DNA from: Oscillospiraceae bacterium
GTDB lineage: Bacteria; Bacillota; Clostridia; UMGS1810
Assembly (NCBI GenBank): GCA_021629085.1
Contig: JAJXRJ010000018.1
Coordinates: 6,813-45,752, forward strand
Direction of reading: 5' to 3'
Length of the DNA stretch: 38,940 nt
The notes under the pieces were generated by a model that worked only from the letters and a program-made list of their open reading frames with translations, was not told where the DNA came from and made no database searches. A program made the translations under genes and the position numbers. Of the stretch, positions 17,232 to 26,441 are shown piece after piece. The stretch's first letter is position 1, and every line of letters starts with the position of its first letter.

Positions 17232-18410
17232 TCATGTGTCCAATAATGAAAAAAAAGATGCCACCGCTTGTTGATTGGTGCACCCTTGCGCACCGGCATT
17301 TGCAAAATCGTACAGCATTTCCGGATTGTCCAGCACTTGCTTAAGTGCTTTTAAAATGCCCATTTCACTATTTTCACATACCATGCCCACACCGCGTTTT
17401 TCAACCAGCTCTTTTGCTGACGATGTGGCGGTGGCAAGAATGGGAACTCCTAAACAAGCCGCCTCGCCAAATACCATGGGCGCGCCCTCATGGAAAGACG
17501 GCAGCAAAAATAAATCCGCCCCTGTTAAGTAACGATAGGGGTTTTTCTTTGCGCCATGCAGAAAAATTGCGTCCCCAAGCGCATGTTCCAAAACAAACTG
17601 TTTCATTTTTTCAGCATCCGGCCCGTCTCCCACCAAATGCCAGCGCAGCGGATATCCCGATTTGACGAGGCTTGCCACAGCCTGTGCCGCACGCAGAATA
17701 CCCTTTTCCGGGCTTAGCCGTGCAATGGTCAGCACATTGAAATATGCCCGGTCATATACATAAGGTGACTTTTGTGCCGCAGCTTTTATTTTGTCAAAAT
17801 CATAACAGTTTTCCACTGTGCAAATGCGTTTTTTAAGTGACGGCATGGCCTGTGCTGCCTGATATGCGCATGATTTTGACACAGCGGCAATCTTGTCAAA
17901 CCGCGCATAGAGCGCCCGGTTATATGGTGTGTTTCCCTCATAGCTTGCAAAATCACAGTGCAAAAACGCCGCTTTTTTACCGGCATCGACACAGTTTATC
18001 ACAAATTCATTGCAGCCGCCGTAAAACAGGTTGGGCGCGGAATTTTGCATAAACGATACCGCCAAGTCATATCGGCCTGGCAAAGCGGTATTCCCAATCA
18101 AAAATTTTATGGGAAAGCGATTTCCAAATATTCGGCACAAAAGCGCAAACATCGCTCTTGCCAAAAAACTTTTTGTTCCCAGAGCGCGGGACTGTGCCTG
18201 CGATAGCCCTAGCAGCCGGAGCATCCCCTTTGCCTCTGTCACGCGCACGCTTTTTGGGATCTCATCTTTTAGCGGCCCGGTGTTGGAAAACAAAAACAGC
18301 GTCACGCTGCACGTGTCGCTGATTTCCTTTAACAGGTTGACCAGGGCGGTTTGAATGCCGCCCAGCTCTAAATTGTTGTTGACAATGAGAATAGAAGGTT
18401 GTCGGTTCAA
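17232..18410 (-). CDS. Family 4 glycosyltransferase
   Basis: The 392-residue enzyme has a GT-B layout. The N-terminal domain holds LILVNNNLELGGIQTAL-type glycine loop residues (NLELGGIQTALVNLL), and the C-terminal domain holds IARLSPEKGI, WHLVGDGPDAEKM, and the EX7E motif HEGAPMVFGEAACLGVPI near residues 315-330. It should be a retaining transferase in repeat-unit assembly. It is the last gene of the minus-strand operon, and its ATG overlaps the stop of the preceding gene by 4 bases. Confidence 0.9.
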   Translation of the reverse strand: MNRQPSILIVNNNLELGGIQTALVNLLKEISDTCSVTLFLFSNTGPLKDEIPKSVRVTEAKGMLRLLGLSQAQSRALGTKSFLARAMFALLCRIFGNRFPIKFLIGNTALPGRYDLAVSFMQNSAPNLFYGGCNEFVINCVDAGKKAAFLHCDFASYEGNTPYNRALYARFDKIAAVSKSCAYQAAQAMPSLKKRICTVENCYDFDKIKAAAQKSPYVYDRAYFNVLTIARLSPEKGILRAAQAVASLVKSGYPLRWHLVGDGPDAEKMKQFVLEHALGDAIFLHGAKKNPYRYLTGADLFLLPSFHEGAPMVFGEAACLGVPILATATSSAKELVEKRGVGMVCENSEMGILKALKQVLDNPEMLYDFANAGAQGCTNQQAVASFFSLLDT

Positions 18411-19483
18411 CGCGATTCCTCCAAAAACTGCTCCAGCGTTTCCAAATATTCCATATCAGTCTGCACTGCTTCTTTTAACACCCGCTCCGCGCTTTGGCAA
18501 AACGCGTCTTGATCAAACGTTTTGTAATACGTATAAATGCGGTCTGCAACCTGGTTTGCCCCATCATGAAGCGCAATTCCCAATCCGTGCTGTTCCACCA
18601 GCATGCCGGAATATGTATCGATATTTGCAAACAGCGGCCGTTTAAAAATAATGCTGTCGTAAAATTTATTGGCAAGCGCATTGTCGTTTAAAAAAGAGCA
18701 AGGGTAATTGTAGCACAAAATGTCCGCATTTTCAATGAGCCTGCGCTTTTCTGATTCTTGATACGGCCCGGTGACCACAACATTTTGAAACTGCTGTGCA
18801 TACCGCTCCAGCATGTCTTTGTCATCACCGCCGCCGTGAATATACAAATCAAACCGAAAGTCATTGCCGAATGTATCTATCAGCCGTTTTAAATACTGCG
18901 CTTCGCGCAAAACGCCAATGTAACTGATGTGAATGGGGCCGCTGGTTTTCTTTGTAAGCGTACGGTTGCGCGATGCCACATCGTCATATTTAAAATTGTG
19001 CGTCACCACATATTTTCCACTCTCCGGCAAAATGTTTAAAAACCCAAGCGAAGAAATACTGGTGAAATTTGACGCTTCTACCAGCTTGCTCAAAAGCGTT
19101 TGAAACAGGGAAAAACGCTCAAAGCTTGCATCGCGGTAATCCAGCACAAATTTCCTGCGGTAGTGCCGGGTCAGCATGGGATAAAGCAGCATGCCTGTGA
19201 TGGTGGTAAGCACCACCAGCTTATCATACTTTTTTTCTTTTAAAATTTTTACCGCAAACTGCCGGAATTTAAAAAGCGACCATCCCTTTAAAACGGGATT
19301 GGCATACCGCTTTCGCGCCATGGTGAACGTGTGCACGTTTGGCGCATCCTCTGCCCGAGGTTCTCCCGACCGGTCCCAGTGAATGATTTCATAGGGCGTT
19401 CCCTCTTTATCCAGTACCTTGATGTATTTATCTACAAATGGGCAAAGTTCAATTTGCCCCAAATATATGATGCCTACCAACAA
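18407..19483 (-). CDS. GT4-like capsular polysaccharide glycosyltransferase
   Basis: The 358-residue protein resembles GT-B fold capsular glycosyltransferases: an N-terminal segment MLVGIIYLGQIELCPFVDKYIKVL, a mid-protein HISYIGVLREAQYLKRLI, and a C-terminal NKFYDSIIFKRPLFANID at the place where GT4 enzymes carry their donor-binding loop. No canonical EX7E is seen, so the assignment is weaker than for its neighbour. The start is a TTG at 19483 with AGGAGG 5 bases before it; a second TTG follows at once. Confidence 0.75.
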   Translation of the reverse strand: MLVGIIYLGQIELCPFVDKYIKVLDKEGTPYEIIHWDRSGEPRAEDAPNVHTFTMARKRYANPVLKGWSLFKFRQFAVKILKEKKYDKLVVLTTITGMLLYPMLTRHYRRKFVLDYRDASFERFSLFQTLLSKLVEASNFTSISSLGFLNILPESGKYVVTHNFKYDDVASRNRTLTKKTSGPIHISYIGVLREAQYLKRLIDTFGNDFRFDLYIHGGGDDKDMLERYAQQFQNVVVTGPYQESEKRRLIENADILCYNYPCSFLNDNALANKFYDSIIFKRPLFANIDTYSGMLVEQHGLGIALHDGANQVADRIYTYYKTFDQDAFCQSAERVLKEAVQTDMEYLETLEQFLEESR

Positions 19484-19505
19484 AAATGCCTCCTAAACAC
19501 ATGTT

Positions 19506-20372
19506 CTAGTTCATTTTGTGCAGTGTCACCAGCACCACTTCCGCGGGATTATAGATGCGTGGCTCGGTGCGGCTCTTTTCCAGCCCGCCGCTCACCACCA
19601 TCTGGCTGTCGCCTATCCGGTACAGCCCTTTGGAATACTGGTCATTATTGACGCGCTTTTTTAGAATCCACTTTTTTACAAATGGCAGATTAACCTGTCC
19701 ATTGTGCAAGTGTCCGGAAAGCACCAGGTCAAACGGATGGTTTGCGACGGTGTCAAAATAGTTGGCGCGGTGAAACAACAGTACGCTAAACTGGGACGGC
19801 TCCGAAATCTGGCGATAGAGTGCATCCAGCTTTTGATCGATCACAGATGTATCCACGTGAAAGTCGTCTTTACCAATATCCATAAAGCCCGCCAAGTTAA
19901 TGGTGTTGTTTTTCTTTTTAATGGTCACCACCTGGTCGTTTAACAGATGCACACCTTTCTTTTTTGCAACCTCTGCGATCTCTTGTGCGCGGTCACTCCA
20001 AATTTCGTGATTGCCAAAGGCGTAATAGGTTGGAGCAGCCTTTACCAGGCCTGCGAGCAAATGCTCGGTATTGCTATAATCTGTGGTATTCATACTCACA
20101 AGGTCGCCCGCAATCAAAATGACGTCCGGCTTAGACATATCAATTTGCTCTAAAATTTGCGGATAGTTCTCAGAGTTGTGAAAATCTGTAATAAGCGCCA
20201 TCTTATAGCCGTCAAATACGTCGTTGATTTTTTTTGTATACACATCGTACTTGGTAAGCCGCACAACTTCATATGCGTAAAGTGCGGAAAGAAATACCCC
20301 CAGCAGCAGCAAGCCTAAAATACCAATGGTAACAAGCATCTTGATCCTCTTTTTTGTAAAGACAACAATCAT
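19506..20372 (-). CDS. Membrane-anchored metallophosphoesterase
   Basis: The 288-residue protein has an N-terminal membrane helix at residues 12-33, then a calcineurin-like phosphoesterase domain with all metal motifs: DFH at 63-65, GD at 89-90, GNHE at 120-123, FHRANYFD with His201, and SGHLHNGQ at 219-226. It resembles YkuE-type enzymes. The substrate could be a phosphoester of the polymer, a lipid or a nucleotide sugar. ATG 20372 has AGGGGAA 5 bases upstream and stands just one base past the stop of the pyruvyl transferase gene. Its position inside an exopolysaccharide operon is unusual. Confidence 0.87.
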   Translation of the reverse strand: MIVVFTKKRIKMLVTIGILGLLLLGVFLSALYAYEVVRLTKYDVYTKKINDVFDGYKMALITDFHNSENYPQILEQIDMSKPDVILIAGDLVSMNTTDYSNTEHLLAGLVKAAPTYYAFGNHEIWSDRAQEIAEVAKKKGVHLLNDQVVTIKKKNNTINLAGFMDIGKDDFHVDTSVIDQKLDALYRQISEPSQFSVLLFHRANYFDTVANHPFDLVLSGHLHNGQVNLPFVKKWILKKRVNNDQYSKGLYRIGDSQMVVSGGLEKSRTEPRIYNPAEVVLVTLHKMN

Positions 20373-20373
20373 G

Positions 20374-21408
20374 CTACTTCCCCTGTATGCTTTCAAGCGC
20401 TTCACGCAATGCGTTAAAATGGCCCTTTGCCATTTCAAAGATACGCGCGCCAACCAAAAATACAGGGAGTTCTCCAATTGCCATGGGCGACAGGATTTGT
20501 GCGTCCACTTGGTCAATGTGGAAATATCTGCCGTTAAACCCGATGTCGGAAAGCAGGTTTGTCGTCTTTGCAGAGTAGATGACAGGGATGAGCGGAATTC
20601 CCATGCGCATCGCCAGCACACAGCCATGGAACCGGGCGGAAATCACTGTTTTACAGCGTGCAAAATTGCGGATAATATTATCGCCGTTCCCCAAATGCGC
20701 GCAAATTTCCACCATTTCGCGCTGCTCGATTAGCGATAAAATGGTATAAGCCGCACTCAGGTCGTTCTCCCCTTCCACATCCATGGCAAACAAAATGACT
20801 TTCTTGCCGGTCGCCGCAATATAGTCGTCCGCCACGCGTGCCATAGTGTTATAGTAGTGTAGGTTGTCTTTGTCAAGCTGCCGGTACGCTGTGATCCCTA
20901 AACAGTCCTCCCCTGTTTTTTCCGGGATGGCGTCATCCGGCAGCGAAAACAAAATATCAGGATAGCACATCACCTGTTTTTTGGGCCAATAGGCCTTGAT
21001 GTACCGATAAGACGCGCTGTCGCGCACAGTAATCATCTGATAGCGCTTAAGCTCGGTATCCACCACTACCTGTGCGGTTTTTCCCGCACACGGGCCAACA
21101 TTGCACCCAATGGCAAACGTGGGCAGCTTTTTATGCGGCTGGCGCATCAGCGTTGCCGCGCGCATAGCAGTGCCCAGCCGATTGCGCAAAATAAAGCCCG
21201 AACCCGTGACCAAGAGCACCGCATCCATTGTTTCTTCGGGATAGTCCGCCGCCAAAAAGAGGTTGGGGAGCGCTGCAAACGGCAGCAAAAGTTCTCTTTT
21301 TGGCGTGTCAATGTAAAAATTGTGCTCTAAAAACTGCTCTGTTGTGAGCCGAATCATCAAATCGTCGCCAAAATTCCGATCCAAATACCCTTTTAACAAA
21401 ATATTCAT
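20374..21408 (-). CDS. Polysaccharide pyruvyl transferase family protein
   Basis: The 344-residue protein fits the CsaB/WcaK pyruvyl transferase family, with an opening MNILLKGYLDRNFGDDLM, a central FAIGCNVGPCAGK, VRDSASYRYI, CYPDILFSLPD, and the late KTVISARFHGCVLAMRMGIPLIPV block containing the conserved Arg-His. It should put a ketal pyruvate on a sugar of the repeat unit using phosphoenolpyruvate, which adds negative charge to the polymer. Its ATG overlaps the stop of the upstream Wzz-like gene by 4 bases. Confidence 0.88.
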   Translation of the reverse strand: MNILLKGYLDRNFGDDLMIRLTTEQFLEHNFYIDTPKRELLLPFAALPNLFLAADYPEETMDAVLLVTGSGFILRNRLGTAMRAATLMRQPHKKLPTFAIGCNVGPCAGKTAQVVVDTELKRYQMITVRDSASYRYIKAYWPKKQVMCYPDILFSLPDDAIPEKTGEDCLGITAYRQLDKDNLHYYNTMARVADDYIAATGKKVILFAMDVEGENDLSAAYTILSLIEQREMVEICAHLGNGDNIIRNFARCKTVISARFHGCVLAMRMGIPLIPVIYSAKTTNLLSDIGFNGRYFHIDQVDAQILSPMAIGELPVFLVGARIFEMAKGHFNALREALESIQGK

Positions 21409-22787
21409 TGAATCTGCTCCTGTTCCTGCGTATTAAAATTTCGCATTTTTTTGGTAATTTCAAAAGTCAGGGCTAAAATGACGCTGAGCGAAAAGCCCAA
21501 AATAAACGCAATTATCAAGTAAAGCTGCAGATTGACCGTCTTTCGTACGTCCACACCTGACACATACGAGATATTCTGGCTGGCACAATACGCGTTGTAA
21601 TCGCTGATGGTCTGCGTTGTGAGCTTGGTCAACCGGTCCCATTCGTTGCGCAAAACACCAATTTCATCTGTAATTTTTGCAAGCAGTGCATCGCGGTCGA
21701 TGGCGGGATCCACATCGCTTGAAAAAACATCCAAAATATACTGACAGTAGTCGCCGTCGCTCTTTTCGGCAATCGCCTCCACCCCGGCTGTAACATAACG
21801 GTTTACCAGCTCGTCATACGTGGTTTTCGACTTGGTCATCTCATTGCCAAACACAACATCGGTAGTGTCAATATTGTCATTATTGGCGTTGTCTTTTGCA
21901 TAGTTATAAGAGTTTGGCACATCCTCATTGCTCTTTGCAAATTTTCGCATCAAATCCAGTGCAAGATCAGATTTTTCCGTTTCGTTTTTCTGGTTCAAGT
22001 AAAACTGATCCCGTCGATAGGTGTAATTTTTTAAAAGCAGCTCTTCATTTTGCGTAATCTGCCCCCGTAAAATATCGGAAAACAACGTGGGCAGGTCATA
22101 ATTTTTAAACATCGTGTACTCCGTGGTTAAGTCGGAAAAAGTAAAGCCGGTTGCAGGAGAGCGGTAACCGCCGCTGATATTTGCAAGTTCTGAGAGATTG
22201 GTGATGGCATCCTCTGTGTGTTCGCTAAAAATCTCCGCAATCTCCAAATAATCGTGCGATCCGTTCTGCACATCAAAATCAATTTCCGGCACCGAGAGCT
22301 GGTTTAAATACTTCTCGCTAAAATACACAGTGTAATTTTTAATAATCGCGTCTAACAGATCGCGGACATAGTTGCTGCCATTGCCGGCATGGTCGGCATA
22401 TTTGATGGAAAACTCATTGGGGTAGTAGCTGTACTCCTCGCCGCTTTTGAGCTTGGCTTCTTGTATTTCGCTGACGTCGGACGGGATGATGGGCGTGATG
22501 GACATAGAAGAGCGCACGCTTTCCACCGTCTGATTAGAATCCATGGCATCGAGCGCCTCGGCAATGATATTGGGCGAAAGGATTTCATATACGTTAATTT
22601 CTTTTCCGCTGTTGGTAAGCCCCGTCTCATTGTTAAAGTCCTCATACCGGATGATAATCTCCGAATGAAACGTTTGGATTCTGCCTACATAGAGATAAGC
22701 GGCAGCCAAAGCTGCGCAGGTAATCAGCACAATTAAGGTTTTCCACTTATAAATATACTTAAAAATCTCCCAGATGGTTATGGTCAT
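21405..22787 (-). CDS. Wzz-like polysaccharide co-polymerase (copy 1)
   Basis: The 460-residue protein has the topology of chain-length determinant proteins: an N-terminal membrane helix (TLIVLITCAALAAAYLYV, about 18-35), a large extracytoplasmic helical region, and a C-terminal helix (LYLIIAFILGFSLSVILALTF, about 425-445). It lacks a fused or adjacent tyrosine-kinase domain. It should set polymer length together with Wzy. Its first 110 residues parallel those of the upstream protein (NVYEIL versus NVFEIK; EAKLKSGEEYSYYPNEFSI versus EAKLSGTNYSYIPNEFII), so the two are paralogues. Confidence 0.82.
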   Translation of the reverse strand: MTITIWEIFKYIYKWKTLIVLITCAALAAAYLYVGRIQTFHSEIIIRYEDFNNETGLTNSGKEINVYEILSPNIIAEALDAMDSNQTVESVRSSMSITPIIPSDVSEIQEAKLKSGEEYSYYPNEFSIKYADHAGNGSNYVRDLLDAIIKNYTVYFSEKYLNQLSVPEIDFDVQNGSHDYLEIAEIFSEHTEDAITNLSELANISGGYRSPATGFTFSDLTTEYTMFKNYDLPTLFSDILRGQITQNEELLLKNYTYRRDQFYLNQKNETEKSDLALDLMRKFAKSNEDVPNSYNYAKDNANNDNIDTTDVVFGNEMTKSKTTYDELVNRYVTAGVEAIAEKSDGDYCQYILDVFSSDVDPAIDRDALLAKITDEIGVLRNEWDRLTKLTTQTISDYNAYCASQNISYVSGVDVRKTVNLQLYLIIAFILGFSLSVILALTFEITKKMRNFNTQEQEQIQ

Positions 22788-24205
22788 TCCTGCGCACCTC
22801 CTTCATCTGGCTTGCCGCCATCGCCGTCCGGATCTGGATGCTGCTTTTTATGATTCTGCTCTTTGTGCGTTTCTACGTGCACCATTTTCCCCAAATCAGA
22901 AAACAACACCTCATTTTCTGAAACAATGACCCAAACATAGCACTTGATAATGACATAGAAGCAGGAGATTGCAAACCCTAAGAGGGCAAGCTTTATCATA
23001 TAACCCAGATTGACAAAGCCGCGCACACTGTATTTTGGGATCTCAAACGACAGATAGTCCCGCGTCTTTTCCTCTAAATATTCCGAATCGGTTTGATAAG
23101 CCAAACCCGAGAGTTCCAAAAGCCGCTGGTCAATCTCTGCCAACAGCGTTTTAGCAGTCGCCTCATTCTTTTCATGCTGGTCTGTGGGCACGGTTTTGGA
23201 AAATGCCGCGACCAAATATTCATAGTTGTCAATATAGGCACTGATCTCCTCTGCGTAAATTCCGCGCTCATAGGCGTCCTGCGCCAAATAATCCAAACCC
23301 GTTTGGGTTTTGTTCATGTAAAATTTGTCATCAATATCCAGTGACGGAATAAAAATGGTGCCCGTAATATTGGGGTCGTACTGTTCCATTGCATCCCGTG
23401 TAAATTCCGTGCTCTCCTGTGCTTTTTCATAGTCGCGTTTTAACACAGAAAGCGTATAGTCAAGCTTTCGCAAATACACATCCTGCTCTTTTGCAAGAGA
23501 AGAGGACACCACAAACGAACGGTATTTTTCTACTTCAATATCGCGCAAATTTTCAAGCGCAGTGATGAGGTTTAAAAACGTTTGATGCGTTTCATCGGAA
23601 CGAAACGTCTTATTTTCATTATTTCGCTTTTGCAGATATTCTATCATCGCGTTGATTTTGTTTTGATAAACCCCCGCAATTTCCACATATTCATAGCTTG
23701 AATCGTTGTGCTCAGAAACCTTTAACACATCGTTTTTGTCTGAATATTTTTCATTAAAATACTCGGTGTACGCCTCGGAAAGCGCTGTTAAAAACGCAAT
23801 GGTGTGGGACTTTCCCAGCTTGGATTTCTGGGAATACGAAATGATAAACTCATTTGGAATATATGAATAATTGGTGCCGGAGAGCTTTGCCTCTTTTACC
23901 TTTTGTGCCGCGTTGCCGGGCATCTTTGATTCAATGCTGATGCGGTCGCGGATATCTGCAATGGTGAGGTTTGGCAAATTAAGCTTTTGCAGCGTCCGCT
24001 CCAGCACCTCGTCCGATTTAATTTCAAACACGTTAAACCGGCTTCCATCCGGATTTAACCCTTTTTCAATCCCCATATAGTCTAACGACAACGTCATGGA
24101 CTGCTTGTTGTAATAAATCACAACGTTTAGGATTGATCCAATCAGCACAAATGCAGCCGTGACAAGCAGGATTAACTTTTTGCGTTCATACAAAACCTGA
24201 AGCAT
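22784..24205 (-). CDS. Wzz-like polysaccharide co-polymerase (copy 2)
   Basis: The 473-residue paralogue of the next gene has a membrane helix at about 12-31, a long helical outside region, and a second helix near 402-425. It differs in having a cytoplasmic tail of about 45 residues rich in His, Lys, Asp, Pro and Gly (HKKQHPDPDGDGGKPDEGG) that could bind a partner or metal. The start follows AGAGAGGAAA and lies 4 bases after the stop of the GT2 gene. No kinase gene is seen beside it. Confidence 0.8.
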   Translation of the reverse strand: MLQVLYERKKLILLVTAAFVLIGSILNVVIYYNKQSMTLSLDYMGIEKGLNPDGSRFNVFEIKSDEVLERTLQKLNLPNLTIADIRDRISIESKMPGNAAQKVKEAKLSGTNYSYIPNEFIISYSQKSKLGKSHTIAFLTALSEAYTEYFNEKYSDKNDVLKVSEHNDSSYEYVEIAGVYQNKINAMIEYLQKRNNENKTFRSDETHQTFLNLITALENLRDIEVEKYRSFVVSSSLAKEQDVYLRKLDYTLSVLKRDYEKAQESTEFTRDAMEQYDPNITGTIFIPSLDIDDKFYMNKTQTGLDYLAQDAYERGIYAEEISAYIDNYEYLVAAFSKTVPTDQHEKNEATAKTLLAEIDQRLLELSGLAYQTDSEYLEEKTRDYLSFEIPKYSVRGFVNLGYMIKLALLGFAISCFYVIIKCYVWVIVSENEVLFSDLGKMVHVETHKEQNHKKQHPDPDGDGGKPDEGGAQE

Positions 24206-24209
24206 AAGC

Positions 24210-25220
24210 CTAGTTTCCTCTCTTAAACAGATGGTTGTAGGTTAAAAACATCACATATATGGGATAGTACAGCTTCATACGGTATGCCCGATACAACATA
24301 CGCCGCCGCAAAGAAAGCGCACCACAGTCCATCCCCGCCATATAAGAACGGAAAAAAGGATCTGTAAGTACCGGCTTTACTGCACAAAAATGCCGGTCCC
24401 GCCGAAGCTCGTTTGCCAAAATTTCAATTAAGAAGCGAAAAGCCATTCCCTTTAACGCTTGCCGGATTTCACCATATGCCGGGTGCGGCTTGTAAAATGC
24501 ATCCAGCCCCTTTAAAAAGTTCGTAATTCGTCCGGCCAGGTTTTCTTTGTATGTATTCATAATGGAGTCGCCGCGCTGATAATAAAAGTAGAGCGATTCG
24601 TCAAAAATGCAAATCCGCCGGAGCTTGGAAACCATTTGATCATAAAAATAGCCGTCTTCCGCATAGATTTTTGCTGTATCCTCAAAGAGCAGCCCCGTAC
24701 TTTTTAAAAATGCGCGGTTATAGAGCTTATTGTATACACAGTTGCCCACATAGTCTTCCCCGCGCAGGGTTTTTAACGTAAATGCGGCATCATAATTCTC
24801 AATGACACGGTGCGCCGGCAAATTTAAAACAGGGCGCGACACTGCCGTGTCAAAGCAATAAGAAAAATTGCAGATAGCCACATCACAGTGATTTTCTGTA
24901 AGCTCCTGATACATCCGCTCCAGCATATTTGGCGCCGCATAATCATCCGAATCAACAAAGAGAACGGTTTCACCCAAGGCATGCGAAAGGCCGAGGTTCC
25001 GCGCCGCCGAAAGCCCACGGTTTTTTGTAGAATAATAGGTCAGGTTATCATATTTTTTATCGTATTCCTTTATAATCTCTAAGCTGTTGTCGGGAGAACC
25101 ATCATCAATGACAATAATTTCAATGTCCGAAAGCGTTTGGGTCACTATGCTGTCAAGGCACCGGCGAAGGTAGGGTTCTGTGTTATAAACAGGGATGATC
25201 ACGCTAACTTTTTTGTTCAT
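24210..25220 (-). CDS. Family 2 glycosyltransferase
   Basis: The 336-residue GT-A enzyme shows KVSVIIPVYNTEPYLRRCLDSI, IIVIDDGSPDNS, the donor-side GLSAARNLGL and the DxD-type VDSDDYAAP near residues 90-98. It should transfer a sugar to the lipid-linked repeat unit. The gene overlaps the end of the wzy gene by 17 bases, with AAGGGGAG inside the wzy coding sequence 7 bases before its ATG, so translation is probably coupled. Confidence 0.9.
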   Translation of the reverse strand: MNKKVSVIIPVYNTEPYLRRCLDSIVTQTLSDIEIIVIDDGSPDNSLEIIKEYDKKYDNLTYYSTKNRGLSAARNLGLSHALGETVLFVDSDDYAAPNMLERMYQELTENHCDVAICNFSYCFDTAVSRPVLNLPAHRVIENYDAAFTLKTLRGEDYVGNCVYNKLYNRAFLKSTGLLFEDTAKIYAEDGYFYDQMVSKLRRICIFDESLYFYYQRGDSIMNTYKENLAGRITNFLKGLDAFYKPHPAYGEIRQALKGMAFRFLIEILANELRRDRHFCAVKPVLTDPFFRSYMAGMDCGALSLRRRMLYRAYRMKLYYPIYVMFLTYNHLFKRGN

Positions 25221-26418
25221 ATTTCAACTCCCCTTCATAGCTCATCGCTGACATCAAAAGGATGTTTAACACGGGCTTAAACACATAGAGCGTAAGCGAC
25301 ATTGAAAGCGCCATCAACCCCACCAGCGCGCACACAATTGGCATATTCCGCTTCCAGTTTCGAATCACCGCCGCCAAAATGACAAATCCATACAGCAAAA
25401 CGCCAATCAATCCTTCGTCGCACCACATCTGAATCCAGTGGTTATGCGCATAGTCAGCAGGCGAATGTGCCCTTCCCAAAATATCAATGGTAGAGCCGAT
25501 TCCATATCCAGTAAGTGTTGCCTTCCAGTCGGAAAGCACCTCTGTGACAAGCAGCTGCCAAACGTCAAACCGCCCGCTGCCCCGGTCCTCCGCCACACGT
25601 TCCACGCTGAAGCGTTCCTGCGTGGTTTCAGGGAGGCTTGGAAAGATGACGCTCACAAAAAGAACAACGGCCAGCGTGCCGATAAGAATGACCTTCAGCC
25701 GGTTTTTCAGGCCGCGCGCCGCAACAAACGCATAGACCGCAACCGGTGCAAGCACTGCCACCAGGCCACCGCGCGATCCGGTTTTAAACACCACCATCAC
25801 AATGGCAATTAAGTAAACCAGATACAAATACCAGAATTTATCCTTTTTCACCAGCCGTTCCAGCCCAAACATCATAGGGATAATAAAATAGCCGCAAAAC
25901 TGGTTTGGGTCTTCCTCACCGCCCAAAATGGACAGCGTGATGCGGGATTCTTCAATGATTGTAGTGCTGGTGAAACCCAAAACGCATGAGAGCACGCCCA
26001 CTAAAATCCAGGCATTTTCTATCCAGCGTTTTTCCCGCTGGTTATAAACCCGGCTGCTGATAAACAAAATGGCAATAAACGATTCTAACATACCCTGCAG
26101 CTGTACCCTTGCATACTCAATGTTTAATGTGATAAGCGTGCTGTAGGAATACACCAGATACAGTGCATAAAACAGATGGACGCTGTTAAACGAAAACCGG
26201 TTGTTACCAACAAACAGCTTTACTACAAACACCGCGCCAATCATAAGCGTGACCAGCTTTAACAGTGACAGCCCAGGCACAATAGTGACAATGGTGAGCG
26301 GCATTGCAAGAAAATAAAGGCACGCAAAGATGGCACAGATTCCCACTGTTTCCTTCTGCGGACGCGCTGTGCCGTCGCCAATCTTTTGTTGCACCTGCTT
26401 TGTTTCTGGCTGTCCCAA
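25204..26418 (-). CDS. Wzy-type O-antigen/exopolysaccharide polymerase
   Basis: The 404-residue membrane protein has about ten to twelve helices with the O-antigen ligase/polymerase signature. A long outside loop in the second half holds RFSVERVAEDRGSGRFDVWQ, and the late loop NHWIQMWCDEGLIGVLLYG is typical of the Wzy_C domain. It should join repeat units on the outer face of the membrane. The start is a TTG at 26418 with GGGAG 7 bases before it; there is no ATG nearby in frame. The exact TTG start is therefore probable, not certain. Confidence 0.85.
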   Translation of the reverse strand: MGQPETKQVQQKIGDGTARPQKETVGICAIFACLYFLAMPLTIVTIVPGLSLLKLVTLMIGAVFVVKLFVGNNRFSFNSVHLFYALYLVYSYSTLITLNIEYARVQLQGMLESFIAILFISSRVYNQREKRWIENAWILVGVLSCVLGFTSTTIIEESRITLSILGGEEDPNQFCGYFIIPMMFGLERLVKKDKFWYLYLVYLIAIVMVVFKTGSRGGLVAVLAPVAVYAFVAARGLKNRLKVILIGTLAVVLFVSVIFPSLPETTQERFSVERVAEDRGSGRFDVWQLLVTEVLSDWKATLTGYGIGSTIDILGRAHSPADYAHNHWIQMWCDEGLIGVLLYGFVILAAVIRNWKRNMPIVCALVGLMALSMSLTLYVFKPVLNILLMSAMSYEGELKYEQKS

Positions 26419-26441
26419 TCTCTCACTCCCAAATATCGGCG

